64,000 bases of DNA from assembly GCA_958366705.1 (NCBI GenBank), contig CATXCB010000009.1:1-64000 (forward strand). The letters run 5' to 3'. The stretch's first letter is position 1. Each line of letters starts with the position of its first letter. The notes under the pieces are model-generated. The model was not told the DNA's origin, ran no database searches, and saw only the letters and a list, made by a program, of their open reading frames with translations. The position numbers were made by a program, and so were the translations under genes. The DNA is from an uncultured bacterium. Its GTDB lineage: Bacteria > Cyanobacteriota > Vampirovibrionia > Gastranaerophilales > Gastranaerophilaceae. Shown one piece after another: positions 15,260 through 23,618 of the stretch.

Positions 15260-15605
15260 TTTTCAGGAATTTTTTTGATGTGGTTATATCAAAACTTATT
15301 TGTATGAGTTTTGTCAAAACATCATCTGGAATTTGATTAACAAATACTGAAATCCAGTGCTTTTTATTCATGTGCCATCCTGGTTTTACAGCGTCATATT
15401 GTTCTTTAAGGATGGGGATTAAATCCGGAGGACATTTTAAATTAATAAACAAATCCTTTTCTTTATTAAAAATTACTGCAAACCATTTGTTGTTGCTTTT
15501 GTGTCGTATTACAGCCGTATTTTTATACTCTTCTTTTTGAAACGGATATGTTTCTAGCGCATCATTATCAATCAAACAATGCTTGATAAGAGTTTTTATA
15601 TTCAT
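15255..15605 (-). CDS. MmcQ/YjbR family protein
   Basis: This encodes a 116-aa protein of the MmcQ/YjbR (CyaY-like fold) family. The signatures YPFQKEEYKNTAVIRH, LKCPPDLIPILKEQY and PGWHMNKKHWISV match the family, which is small, usually 110-120 aa, and suspected to bind DNA; its function is not settled. It begins two bases after the stop codon of the bifunctional nuclease gene and has no Shine-Dalgarno site of its own, so it is probably translated by coupling. Confidence 0.88.
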   Translation of the reverse strand: MNIKTLIKHCLIDNDALETYPFQKEEYKNTAVIRHKSNNKWFAVIFNKEKDLFINLKCPPDLIPILKEQYDAVKPGWHMNKKHWISVFVNQIPDDVLTKLIQISFDITTSKKFLKK

Positions 15606-15607
15606 TA

Positions 15608-16123
15608 TTACTGATCACTTTCGTGGTGGTCATTGTCTTTCATAAGTTTTGCAAAATCTGAAGGTTTAATGCTTTGAACAAAGTTTTTAAATTCTTCGGC
15701 TTCCTGTGCGTCTTTTGCGCTATCTGTTGATACTGAGCCGTTAGATAAGACATTAGCTGTAACATATATCGGAGCATCAATTCTTATAGCTATAGCAATA
15801 GCATCAGATGGTCTTGAATCTATTTCAATTTCTTTGCCCTCTTCATTTTCTAAGAATATTGTTGCAAAGTAAGTTTCTTTTTCAACATCATTTATTTCGA
15901 CTTTTGAAATTTTATAACCGGTTTTTTCAATAATACTAATAACCAAATCATGTGTCATAGGACGGGTTACAGACAAATTTTCAATTTTTCTAATTATAGA
16001 ACTGGCTTCGGCAGAACCAATCCAGATTGGCAATGCACGTCTGTTTTCTGTATCATGCAAAACAACTATTGGGGAGCCTGTTCTGGTATCCAATGCGATA
16101 CCCATAACTTTCATTTCAATCAT
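15608..16123 (-). CDS. Bifunctional nuclease domain (BFN, DUF151) protein
   Basis: This encodes a 171-aa protein whose first 130 residues match the BFN/DUF151 domain: VVLHDTENRRALPIWIGSAEASSI, RPMTHDLVISIIEKTG and IDSRPSDAIAIAIRIDAPIYV. Members have been described as having RNase and DNase activity. The acidic C-terminal 40 residues are probably a flexible tail. GAGGT precedes the ATG. It heads a two-gene unit with the MmcQ-family gene. Confidence 0.9.
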   Translation of the reverse strand: MIEMKVMGIALDTRTGSPIVVLHDTENRRALPIWIGSAEASSIIRKIENLSVTRPMTHDLVISIIEKTGYKISKVEINDVEKETYFATIFLENEEGKEIEIDSRPSDAIAIAIRIDAPIYVTANVLSNGSVSTDSAKDAQEAEEFKNFVQSIKPSDFAKLMKDNDHHESDQ

Positions 16124-16177
16124 AAATACCTCACTTGTATAGAAATATTATAACTTATAAAATTTTTTTTTAAATAC

Positions 16178-16206
16178 TTTTCAAAAAAATATATTTATGG
16201 TACAAT
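16178..16206 (+). promoter_or_regulatory. Promoter of tRNA-Ser
   Basis: TTTTCA (16178-16183), a 17-base spacer and TACAAT (16201-16206) preceded by TGG make an extended -10 promoter about 38 bases before the tRNA. Confidence 0.6.
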
Positions 16207-16243
16207 GAAGAATGTAATCAAAGAAACAAAAGATTACAGCCTT

Positions 16244-16332
16244 GGAGAAATGGCCGAGTGGCTTAAGGCGGCACCCTGCTAAGGTGTTGTGTGGAGTTAT
16301 CTGCACCGTGGGTTCAAATCCCACTTTCTCCG
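16244..16332 (+). tRNA. tRNA-Ser (anticodon GCU)
   Basis: The acceptor stem GGAGAAA (16244-16250) pairs with TTTCTCC (16325-16331), with G as discriminator base. The anticodon loop CTGCTAA carries GCT at 16278-16280, reading AGC and AGU codons. A long variable arm (class II tRNA) and the T arm GTGGG-TTCAAAT-CCCAC are clear. CCA is not encoded. Confidence 0.97.
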
Positions 16333-16373
16333 AATTAAAGTCCGATAACCTTTATGGTTATCGGACTTTAATT
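16333..16373 (+). terminator. Terminator of tRNA-Ser
   Basis: A perfect 18-bp stem with core AAAGTCCGATAACC and a TTTAT loop begins directly after the tRNA and ends AATTTTG. Confidence 0.9.
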
Positions 16374-16436
16374 TTGCCAATTTTGTTTTATAATGCCGTT
16401 ATATTTTGTAATTAATTTAAAAGGAAACTCTATTAA

Positions 16437-19004
16437 ATGAAAGTTTTAAAGAATGTTTTAATATATTTAATCCTTGTCTTATTGTTTTTAGCTGGACTTG
16501 TTTATTGTTCTTTTCTTTTTATTATTCCTGCAGTTATCAACTCAAAATCTGGTTTTGAAAAAACTGAACAATACATATGTAAAAAAAGTGGAATATGTTT
16601 TTCCTCTAAAAATTTTAGGTTGAAAACTACACCGGATTTGCTCATTAAATTGAATTCTGAAGATATACATATTCAGGATATTTTTCTTGTAAAGAATTTA
16701 TCCGGTAATATTGATTTGAAAAATTTATCAGCTGCGCAATTGAAAGCTGATTATATTTTTGTTAACGGTGATAAAATTCACAACATTATTCCTAACAAGA
16801 AAAAATCAGCGTCTTCCGGGTTTAATATTAAAAATATACCCGCAATTGATGTGAAAAAGATTGAATATAAATCAAAAATTTTGGGCTTTAATATTCGAGA
16901 TTTGCAATATAATAAACGTGAGGCTTCGTTTTATTTGAATGCACAAACTCGTTTTTTACAAAAGCCTATTTATTCAAACGGTAGTATATATGTTAATAAA
17001 GATGCAGTATTTGCAAGAAATATTATTATAGCAACAGGTGATTCAAAAATCTATTTAGCAGGAAAACTTTTTGATAATAAAAAAAGATATGATTTTACAG
17101 TGAAAGGTAACGGATTTGCTGTAAATGACATAGAAAAGTCTCTTTTGTATTATCAAAAGTCGCAAGATCCTGCAAAAAAATTCATCGAAAATTTTGTAAA
17201 TTATTCAGGAAAAATAGATATAGATTTAAATGTAAAAAATGACGGGATTTTTGGAATATGTCGTGCTTGTAAATTAAGGGCGAATGCTGTCTGGTTCAAT
17301 ATTCCAATATATTTTGATGAGGCGGTTTTTAAATTTTCGGGTAAGAGAATAACATCTATAGCTTCAGGACTTTTAGGAGGGGAAAAAGTAGTTCATACGT
17401 TGGATATCACAAATCTTGGACGGGTAGATAAAACTGTTGTCGGAACTGTTGAGGCAGTTTTTCATGATGGCTTTAATTATATTCCTAATTTGAAAATTGT
17501 TAATTCAGCTAATGCAAGGCTGGTATATAAAATAAAAAATAAAAAGATTGATATAGTTTATTTTTTGGATATTAAAGAGGGTTCTGACTTATTTTATAAA
17601 AATGCAAATCTCGGGTTAAAAAGAAAAAAACGTAGATTTATGCTCCATACATATAAGGACTGTGAGAATTTACATATAAAAAAATATGAATATTCGTTGC
17701 TTGAAAATGGTATTTATAAAAGTATAATGACCGGTGATGGTTTATTTATTAAACAAAACAATCACATGGTTCCACAGTATATAACTTATAAAACAAATGG
17801 CTACGCTCCTGTATCGGTGATTGGGCCGTTAGGAAAATATGTTGATGGTGGAGCTTTTAGCGGAGATTTAAAATATGATTTTATAAAAAATCAAGTTTTT
17901 GGCAGCTTTGAGCTTATTCATACCAGGTTTAAAAACTTTTATGTTGAATCTGCAAAAATTATTGCAGATTTGAATATGGTAAAAATAAAAGCTTTTGGTA
18001 CTTATGATAATGAAAAATTTGTCTGTGGGCTGGAGGCGAATAATGAATTTGATAAGAAAATTTTAATTTATAATATGAAATTATTTTTGGATAAGTTTAT
18101 TATAAAAAATAGTTCGCAGAATTCTCCAAAATTCAATTTTACTAAACAAAAAACAGATATAGCTTCTAAGATTCAAGATGCGGATATTACTATTGAAAAT
18201 TGGGAAATTAAGCTTAATCAAATAAAAAAAGACAGAATAGTTTTAAATGATATCAAACTTCTGGGCAGTTTGAAAGATGATATTTTTAGATTTTGGATGC
18301 CGGAATTAGAATTCGCACAGGGAATATTGATGGCTACAGGTAAATATAACTTTGCAAATGATTCTTCCTGTATTGATTTTAATGCTAAGAATATAAATTC
18401 CAATATGGTTGCAGATATTATATTTGGCTTGCCAAATCAGGTAGAGGGGGTTGCAGATGCAAAATTGCACCTTGATACTTTAAATAAGCTGGATAATGTA
18501 AACGCTAAAGGTTCATTTGAGGTTAAACAGGGCTTTTTACCTCAGCTTGGTAATACTGAGTTTATGATAAAGAAATCCAGACGATTTAAGATTTCAGATG
18601 TTGTAAATCTTGATTTTTCAAAGAAAAATATTTTGCAGTCAAATATAAAAGGCTCTTTTGTTCTTGATAATACAGAGTTGAAAGATGTTGTGATTACCTC
18701 TCAACAAAAATATTTGTCATTGTTACTTGAGGGAAATTACGACACTGTTTCTCAATATGCAAATTTGAATATATACGGTAAATACAATCAAGAGGCACCA
18801 AAGGGTATTAAAGTTTTGTTTGTTCCGCTGAACTGGATTTTAAAAATTGTATTCAGACCTGAAAATTCAATGTGTAAATATGCGGATAAAATAAAAAAAA
18901 TTCCTCCAATTGAGCGCAATGCAAATGAAAAATATTTCAGAGTGAAAATGTTTGGAAATATTAATAGTAAAAATATGAATGTTGAAATCAAGGGAATTAA
19001 ATAA
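16437..19004 (+). CDS. AsmA-like membrane-anchored envelope protein
   Basis: This encodes an 855-aa protein with one N-terminal membrane segment (residues 6-34, VLIYLILVLLFLAGLVYCSFLFIIP) and a long periplasmic part made of repeated beta strands, typical of AsmA/TamB-like proteins that bridge inner and outer membranes and affect lipid transport. The stretch near residue 795, VPLNWILKIVFRPENS, is common near the end of such proteins. AAAGGAAA precedes the ATG. It is a single gene between the tRNA terminator and its own terminator. The family call rests on architecture rather than on a strong motif. Confidence 0.7.
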   Translation: MKVLKNVLIYLILVLLFLAGLVYCSFLFIIPAVINSKSGFEKTEQYICKKSGICFSSKNFRLKTTPDLLIKLNSEDIHIQDIFLVKNLSGNIDLKNLSAAQLKADYIFVNGDKIHNIIPNKKKSASSGFNIKNIPAIDVKKIEYKSKILGFNIRDLQYNKREASFYLNAQTRFLQKPIYSNGSIYVNKDAVFARNIIIATGDSKIYLAGKLFDNKKRYDFTVKGNGFAVNDIEKSLLYYQKSQDPAKKFIENFVNYSGKIDIDLNVKNDGIFGICRACKLRANAVWFNIPIYFDEAVFKFSGKRITSIASGLLGGEKVVHTLDITNLGRVDKTVVGTVEAVFHDGFNYIPNLKIVNSANARLVYKIKNKKIDIVYFLDIKEGSDLFYKNANLGLKRKKRRFMLHTYKDCENLHIKKYEYSLLENGIYKSIMTGDGLFIKQNNHMVPQYITYKTNGYAPVSVIGPLGKYVDGGAFSGDLKYDFIKNQVFGSFELIHTRFKNFYVESAKIIADLNMVKIKAFGTYDNEKFVCGLEANNEFDKKILIYNMKLFLDKFIIKNSSQNSPKFNFTKQKTDIASKIQDADITIENWEIKLNQIKKDRIVLNDIKLLGSLKDDIFRFWMPELEFAQGILMATGKYNFANDSSCIDFNAKNINSNMVADIIFGLPNQVEGVADAKLHLDTLNKLDNVNAKGSFEVKQGFLPQLGNTEFMIKKSRRFKISDVVNLDFSKKNILQSNIKGSFVLDNTELKDVVITSQQKYLSLLLEGNYDTVSQYANLNIYGKYNQEAPKGIKVLFVPLNWILKIVFRPENSMCKYADKIKKIPPIERNANEKYFRVKMFGNINSKNMNVEIKGIK

Positions 19005-19011
19005 TTAAAAA

Positions 19012-19039
19012 TAAAAGAGGCTGAGTATAGCCTCTTTTA
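19012..19039. terminator. Terminator between convergent genes
   Basis: TAAAAGAGGCT/AGCCTCTTTTA with a 6-base loop ends in T-runs on both strands, between the AsmA-like gene and the opposing helical protein gene. Confidence 0.8.
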
Positions 19040-19044
19040 AAATC

Positions 19045-19314
19045 CTATGCATTTTTTTTATGATTTTCTTTTTCGTCATGTTCTTCTTTTTTTTCTTTTA
19101 TTTTTTCTTTTGTTTTATCAACTTTTTCGGCAACTTTGTCTTTAAGTTCTTCGGCTTTTTCCTTAACTTTTTCTGCGCCGGCTTTAATATTCTCTTTTAC
19201 TTCATGTGCCTTTTCTTTGGTTTTTTCTGCACCTTCTTTTAGTTTTTCTTCTACTTTATTGGCTTTATCATCCATTTTTTCTTTCATTGTTTCTTTTCCT
19301 TTTTCATTTTTCAT
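19045..19314 (-). CDS. LEA-like, Lys/Glu-rich helical repeat protein
   Basis: This encodes an 89-aa, very hydrophilic protein built from about seven 11-residue repeats of the type EKxKEKAxEx(V/L)K. This matches LEA group 3/apolipoprotein-like amphipathic helices, which protect membranes or proteins in dehydration or stress. The composition is almost entirely Lys, Glu, Ala and Val. The start has GAGGT nine bases upstream. Long open frames on the opposite strand are only mirror images of this repeat. Confidence 0.7.
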   Translation of the reverse strand: MKNEKGKETMKEKMDDKANKVEEKLKEGAEKTKEKAHEVKENIKAGAEKVKEKAEELKDKVAEKVDKTKEKIKEKKEEHDEKENHKKNA

Positions 19315-19452
19315 ATTTTTTACCTCACATTAATGTAACCATATTAATTATTGAATATTCCGGTTTGAAAATTATGCGACTAAAGTTTAATAAAGAGCAG
19401 TAATATTAGTTAGTTGGAGTGATATTAAGGCTTATCGGTTTGATAATTTACT

Positions 19453-19494
19453 AAAAAATAGAGTCTTGATATTTATACCAAAACTCTATTTTTT
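19453..19494 (-). terminator. Terminator of the SulP gene
   Basis: AAAAAATAGAGT (19453-19464) pairs with ACTCTATTTTTT (19483-19494), giving a 12-bp stem with a T-run on the minus strand 20 bases beyond the SulP stop codon. Confidence 0.75.
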
Positions 19495-19513
19495 TTAATG
19501 ATTAAAAAATTTT

Positions 19514-21055
19514 TTAATGACCTTTTTTCTCTTCATTATGGAAGGAATGCCATTTAAAGCTTGGATAAGTTTTACTCATTTCATCCCATGCTACTTGTAT
19601 ATCATATCCTTGCATAATATTTCTTCGTTCATTTTCCCACGATTTTATGTAATCGACACAGGCATGGTCTATAAAATGTAAGCGTTCAGCGCATAAAGTA
19701 ATGTTTTTATCTTTAGGAAGATGTTCTAATGCATCTATAAGTGTTGGAAGTTGTAAAAATGTTATATTCCCGTGTATTTTTGCAATAATTCGATTTTCAG
19801 ATTCGATGTGTTCAGTGTTGATATCTACTTTTAGAACTTTATATGCACTTTTTATAAATGCGCAGGCAAATCCTATTAAAATTCCCTCAAAAAGGTTTGT
19901 GAATAATATTGAAATGAGTGTAATCAGATATATTGCAAATTCGCCTTTACTTAAATTAAAAATGTATTTTGCGGCTGCAACATCAATAAGTTTGTATCCT
20001 GTGTATACAAGAATTGCTGCAAGTGCACAAATTGGAATATAATTTAGTACGGTAGGAAATGCCGTGACAAATAGTAGCAGCCACACCCCATGTAAAACTG
20101 CAGACATTCTGGTTTGAGCATCAGCATTAATGTTTGCAGCACTTCTGACAATTACTCCTGTTATAGGTAAACCGCCTAATATTCCGGATAGAGAATTTCC
20201 TATGCCTTGGGCTATAATTTCTTTGTCGTAATTTGTTTTTGATTTGTCACTCATTTTATCAATTGCTGCTGAAGTTAAAAGTGTTTCTGCGCTTGCAATA
20301 AAAGTGATAATTAATGCATTTAATATTACTTTAATATCTAAAATGTTTCCAAATTCTGACGGTTTTATAAAGTTTATATTACTCCAGAAGTTTGAATCTA
20401 CCTGGATATAGTTAATGTCTAAATGGAATACATTGGCAATAAATGATGAGAATATTATTGCAATTAGGGCTGCAGGAATTGCTTTTAATTTTTTCCATGG
20501 AAGAAAATTCCATATCAGTATTATTGCGATAGTTAATAAGCCTATCATGCATGCTAAATGGTGTGGAGAGCCATCCAGTGGTAATACCGAACTATATATT
20601 ACACTGAATAAATCTTTTATATTTTCTATAAAATTGTTTTGAGGTTTGCTATCTAACATTATATGAAATTGAGATAAAAATATGGAAATCCCGATTCCAG
20701 CGAGCATACCTTGAATAATTGCAGGTGAGATTGCTCTAAACCATTTTCCAAATGACATTAAACCAAAAATAATTTGTAATATGCCGACAAGGAAAATAAT
20801 TAGAAAAAGTTTTTCTACTCCCATGCTGTGAATAATTTCAACAATAATAAGAATTAATCCGGCTGCGGGACCTGATACTTGCAGTGAATTTCCGGAAAAT
20901 AACCCTACAACAATACCGCCAATTATTCCTGCAACAATCCCGCTGTATATTGGGAGTCCGCAGGCAATTGAAATTCCTATTGCAAGAGGGAGTGCGATTA
21001 AAAATACTATTATAGATGCTAAAAAATCTTTTTTTATTATATTTATATTTATCAC
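19514..21055 (-). CDS. SulP-family anion transporter with STAS domain
   Basis: This encodes a 513-aa SulP transporter. The first 400 residues hold about 10-12 membrane segments beginning KKDFLASIIVFLIALPLAIGISIA, with the family motifs LPIYSGIVAGIIGGIVVGLFSG and SVSGPAAGL-like LQVSGPAAGLILI; the last 90 residues form a STAS domain. Substrate may be sulfate or bicarbonate and cannot be decided. The start chosen is GTG at 21055, because GGAG lies seven bases upstream; the longer ATG frame at 21097 lacks a site. Confidence 0.88.
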   Translation of the reverse strand: MININIIKKDFLASIIVFLIALPLAIGISIACGLPIYSGIVAGIIGGIVVGLFSGNSLQVSGPAAGLILIIVEIIHSMGVEKLFLIIFLVGILQIIFGLMSFGKWFRAISPAIIQGMLAGIGISIFLSQFHIMLDSKPQNNFIENIKDLFSVIYSSVLPLDGSPHHLACMIGLLTIAIILIWNFLPWKKLKAIPAALIAIIFSSFIANVFHLDINYIQVDSNFWSNINFIKPSEFGNILDIKVILNALIITFIASAETLLTSAAIDKMSDKSKTNYDKEIIAQGIGNSLSGILGGLPITGVIVRSAANINADAQTRMSAVLHGVWLLLFVTAFPTVLNYIPICALAAILVYTGYKLIDVAAAKYIFNLSKGEFAIYLITLISILFTNLFEGILIGFACAFIKSAYKVLKVDINTEHIESENRIIAKIHGNITFLQLPTLIDALEHLPKDKNITLCAERLHFIDHACVDYIKSWENERRNIMQGYDIQVAWDEMSKTYPSFKWHSFHNEEKKGH

Positions 21056-21169
21056 TGTATTTCTCCATTTATTATATGTATATATGGATGTTAACATATT
21101 TAGTGTATAAAATACAACTAAGATATGTTACTATTTTTACAGTGAGATATTTTGCAAATATTTGTAGTA

Positions 21170-21212
21170 TTAATGCTTGCAATCGGCGTATTTTACCTGT
21201 TGCAAGCATTAA
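21170..21212. terminator. Hairpin between hydrolase and SulP genes
   Basis: A perfect 13-bp stem TTAATGCTTGCAA/TTGCAAGCATTAA with a 17-base loop lies between two minus-strand genes. The only T-run (AATTTTTT) is on the plus side, so termination on the minus strand is uncertain. Confidence 0.45.
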
Positions 21213-21245
21213 AATTTTTTGTTAGGCAGTATAAAATAAATGGAA

Positions 21246-22220
21246 TTAGTTATGTAATTCTTTTTTTATAATTTTTCCGGCAAGAGCAAATGCGCCTTTT
21301 GTTGGCTGTGTATCGCTTAAAGCGTTAAGCATCATAAAATCGTGTATTGTTCCATTAATCCGTGCATTGATAACTTTTACTCCTGCTTGATTTAGTTTTC
21401 TGGCATATTCTTCTCCCTCGTCACGTAATACATCATTTTCAGCTGTAATAATAAGGGCCTGAGGCAATCCTTTTAATTCTTCAAGTTCAGCTTTCAATGG
21501 AGAAATTTGAGGATTATTTCTTAAACTTTTTTCCGGCGCATAGGCATCCCAGAACCATTCCATTGCTTTTTTGCTGAGCCAGGGACCATCTTTAAAATCA
21601 TGGTATGATTTTGTATCCATACTAGCATCAGTTACAGGATAAAATAGAGCTTGCAAACAAATATGCGGACCATTTTCTTGTTTAGCTTTTAGAGCAAGCA
21701 CAGTTGCCATATTGCCGCCTGCACTGTCACCTGCTACTGCTATTTTATTTTCATTAATATTAAATTCAACCGGATTTTGTTTTATATATTCCAATACTGC
21801 ATAACACTGGTTGATTGCTGTCGGATAGATTGCTTCCGGTGATTTTGAATATTCCGGAAAAATAACAACTGATTTTGTACAATTTGCTAGTTTTTTGATA
21901 AGTGTGTCGTGTGTTTTAGCATTTCCGAGTATCCATCCGCCGCCGTGCAGATAGAGTATTATCGGAAGTTTTTCTTCTGTATTACCTTTTGGACGCACTA
22001 TTTTTATATCTATATTTCCTGCAGAAATAGTTGAGATGGTTCTATTTTGGACTTCTGCTTCTATATCTATTGGAAATAGAGCCTGCAAATCATTCAGTAC
22101 AAGCCTTGCTTCTTCCGGTTGAAGTTTGTATAGCGGTTTTGAATCTTCACTTGCCAGTTTGTCTATGAAATTTTTTGTTTCGAGTGATAAATATGGATTT
22201 TTTGAAGATGGATTTGTCAT
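21246..22220 (-). CDS. Alpha/beta hydrolase, hormone-sensitive-lipase type esterase
   Basis: This encodes a 324-aa alpha/beta-hydrolase fold-3 protein. The oxyanion motif HGGGW is at residues 92-96, the nucleophile Ser166 lies in GDSAGGN, and candidate acid and base residues are the Asp in ENDVLRDEG and the His in TIHDFMML. There is no signal peptide, so it is probably a cytoplasmic carboxylesterase for short acyl esters. AAAGGA precedes the ATG. It is a single gene upstream of the SulP gene. Confidence 0.9.
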   Translation of the reverse strand: MTNPSSKNPYLSLETKNFIDKLASEDSKPLYKLQPEEARLVLNDLQALFPIDIEAEVQNRTISTISAGNIDIKIVRPKGNTEEKLPIILYLHGGGWILGNAKTHDTLIKKLANCTKSVVIFPEYSKSPEAIYPTAINQCYAVLEYIKQNPVEFNINENKIAVAGDSAGGNMATVLALKAKQENGPHICLQALFYPVTDASMDTKSYHDFKDGPWLSKKAMEWFWDAYAPEKSLRNNPQISPLKAELEELKGLPQALIITAENDVLRDEGEEYARKLNQAGVKVINARINGTIHDFMMLNALSDTQPTKGAFALAGKIIKKELHN

Positions 22221-22454
22221 GTTTTATCCTTTTGTTATGTGCTTTATTGTGTTGTATGTACAGGATAAATAAATGTTTTTACTCATACACTCCCTTTGTG
22301 GATGTAGCATAACTCCGGTTTTTTAATTTATAAAAATGCAAATTAATATTTGAATTAACAATATGTTGTTTTTTTATATAAATTTTTATGAAATAATATA
22401 CTATAACTATGACATATGTAATAATAGAGTCATGGTAGAAAAAGGAGGAAAATA

Positions 22455-23606
22455 ATGAAAGACAAAACATTTTTGATGATTCCAGGGCCTACGCCTGTTC
22501 CAGAATCTGTTATGCTAGAGATTGCAAAACACCCGATTGGACACAGAAGCTCGGAATTCTCCTCCATCTTAGAAGAAGTTTATGCAAATTTGAAATATGT
22601 ATTTCAAACAGAAAATGATGTATTTATGTTTACATCAAGCGGAACCGGTGCAATGTGCGCTGCATTAGAAAATTTGGTTAATCAAGGTGATAAAGTTTTA
22701 TCACTTGTTCTGGGAAATTTTGGCAACCGATGGGCAAAAATTGCAGAATCTCGGGGTGCGGTAGTTGAAAAAATAGAAGTTAATGCCGGCGAAGTTATCA
22801 ATCCTGAAGTGTTGAAAGAACGTTTAGCAAAAGATGTAAACAAGGAAATAAAAATTGTAACATTAACGCATAGTGAAACCTCAACAGGAGCGGCTAATGA
22901 TGTTAAGACATTATGTTCAATCATTAGAGAACACGGGGCGTTGTCTGTAGTTGATGGTGTTACAAGTGTTTGTGCTATGCCTTGTAAACCTGATGAATGG
23001 GGAATTGATGTTTTAGTTTCAGGTTCACAAAAAGGGTTTATGATTCCGCCCGGCTTAGCTTTTCTAACAGCTAACGAAAGAGCTTGGAAAGTTTATGAAG
23101 AATGTAAGTACCCAAGTTTTTATTTTGATTGGGCTGCTCATAGAAAGTCTGTCAGGGCTAACTCAACACCATTTACACCTGCGGTTAATTTAATCGTCGG
23201 ATTAAATACTGCTTTAAAAATGATTAGATCTGAAGGTATAGATAATGTAAATGCTCGTCATAAACGTCATTGTATGGCTCTTAGAGCTGCAATCAGAGCC
23301 TTGAACTTAGAGCTTTTAGTCCCAGAAGATGAACATGCAAGTTATGCCATTACTTCAATTCTTCCACCTGAAGGAATTTCGGTACCTGATATCAGAAAAA
23401 CATTGAAAGAAGATTATGACATTGTAGTTGCAAACGGTCAAAATCAGTTGAAAGACAAAATCTTTAGAATGGGAACTTTAGGTTTTGTTTGCGATAGAGA
23501 TTTGATAGCTTCTGTTGGAGCTTTGGAATCAGCGTTATGCAAATTAGGTCATAAATTTACGTTAGGAGCAGGGGTGAAAACTCTGATAGAAGAATTGAAT
23601 AAATAA
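22455..23606 (+). CDS. Class V aminotransferase, probable serine-pathway aminotransferase
   Basis: This encodes a 383-aa PLP enzyme of the alanine/serine-glyoxylate aminotransferase family (MIPGPTPVPESVM, GHRSSEF, TSSGTGAMCAALEN, SGSQKGFMIPPGL with the PLP lysine at about K193). It is not a canonical SerC, but it lies 12 bases before serA and in one unit with a SerB-like phosphatase, so the likely substrate is 3-phosphohydroxypyruvate, giving phosphoserine. Serine-pyruvate or alanine-glyoxylate transamination is the alternative. A strong GGAGGAAA precedes the ATG. The 234-base region upstream shows no clear promoter or riboswitch. Confidence 0.88.
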   Translation: MKDKTFLMIPGPTPVPESVMLEIAKHPIGHRSSEFSSILEEVYANLKYVFQTENDVFMFTSSGTGAMCAALENLVNQGDKVLSLVLGNFGNRWAKIAESRGAVVEKIEVNAGEVINPEVLKERLAKDVNKEIKIVTLTHSETSTGAANDVKTLCSIIREHGALSVVDGVTSVCAMPCKPDEWGIDVLVSGSQKGFMIPPGLAFLTANERAWKVYEECKYPSFYFDWAAHRKSVRANSTPFTPAVNLIVGLNTALKMIRSEGIDNVNARHKRHCMALRAAIRALNLELLVPEDEHASYAITSILPPEGISVPDIRKTLKEDYDIVVANGQNQLKDKIFRMGTLGFVCDRDLIASVGALESALCKLGHKFTLGAGVKTLIEELNK

Positions 23607-23618
23607 AGGATGGTATAA

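Noticed and set aside
15096..15278. 60-aa plus-strand frame across the MmcQ terminator region
   Set aside because: It overlaps the terminator hairpin and two minus-strand frames, with no start signal.
19060..19333. Phe/Ser-rich open frames on the plus strand opposite the LEA-like gene
   Set aside because: They are the complement of a Lys/Glu repeat; low-complexity shadows with no start signals.
22279..22470. 63-aa minus-strand frame upstream of the aminotransferase gene
   Set aside because: Hydrophobic/AT-rich, no ribosome binding site, overlaps the leader and start of a certain gene.
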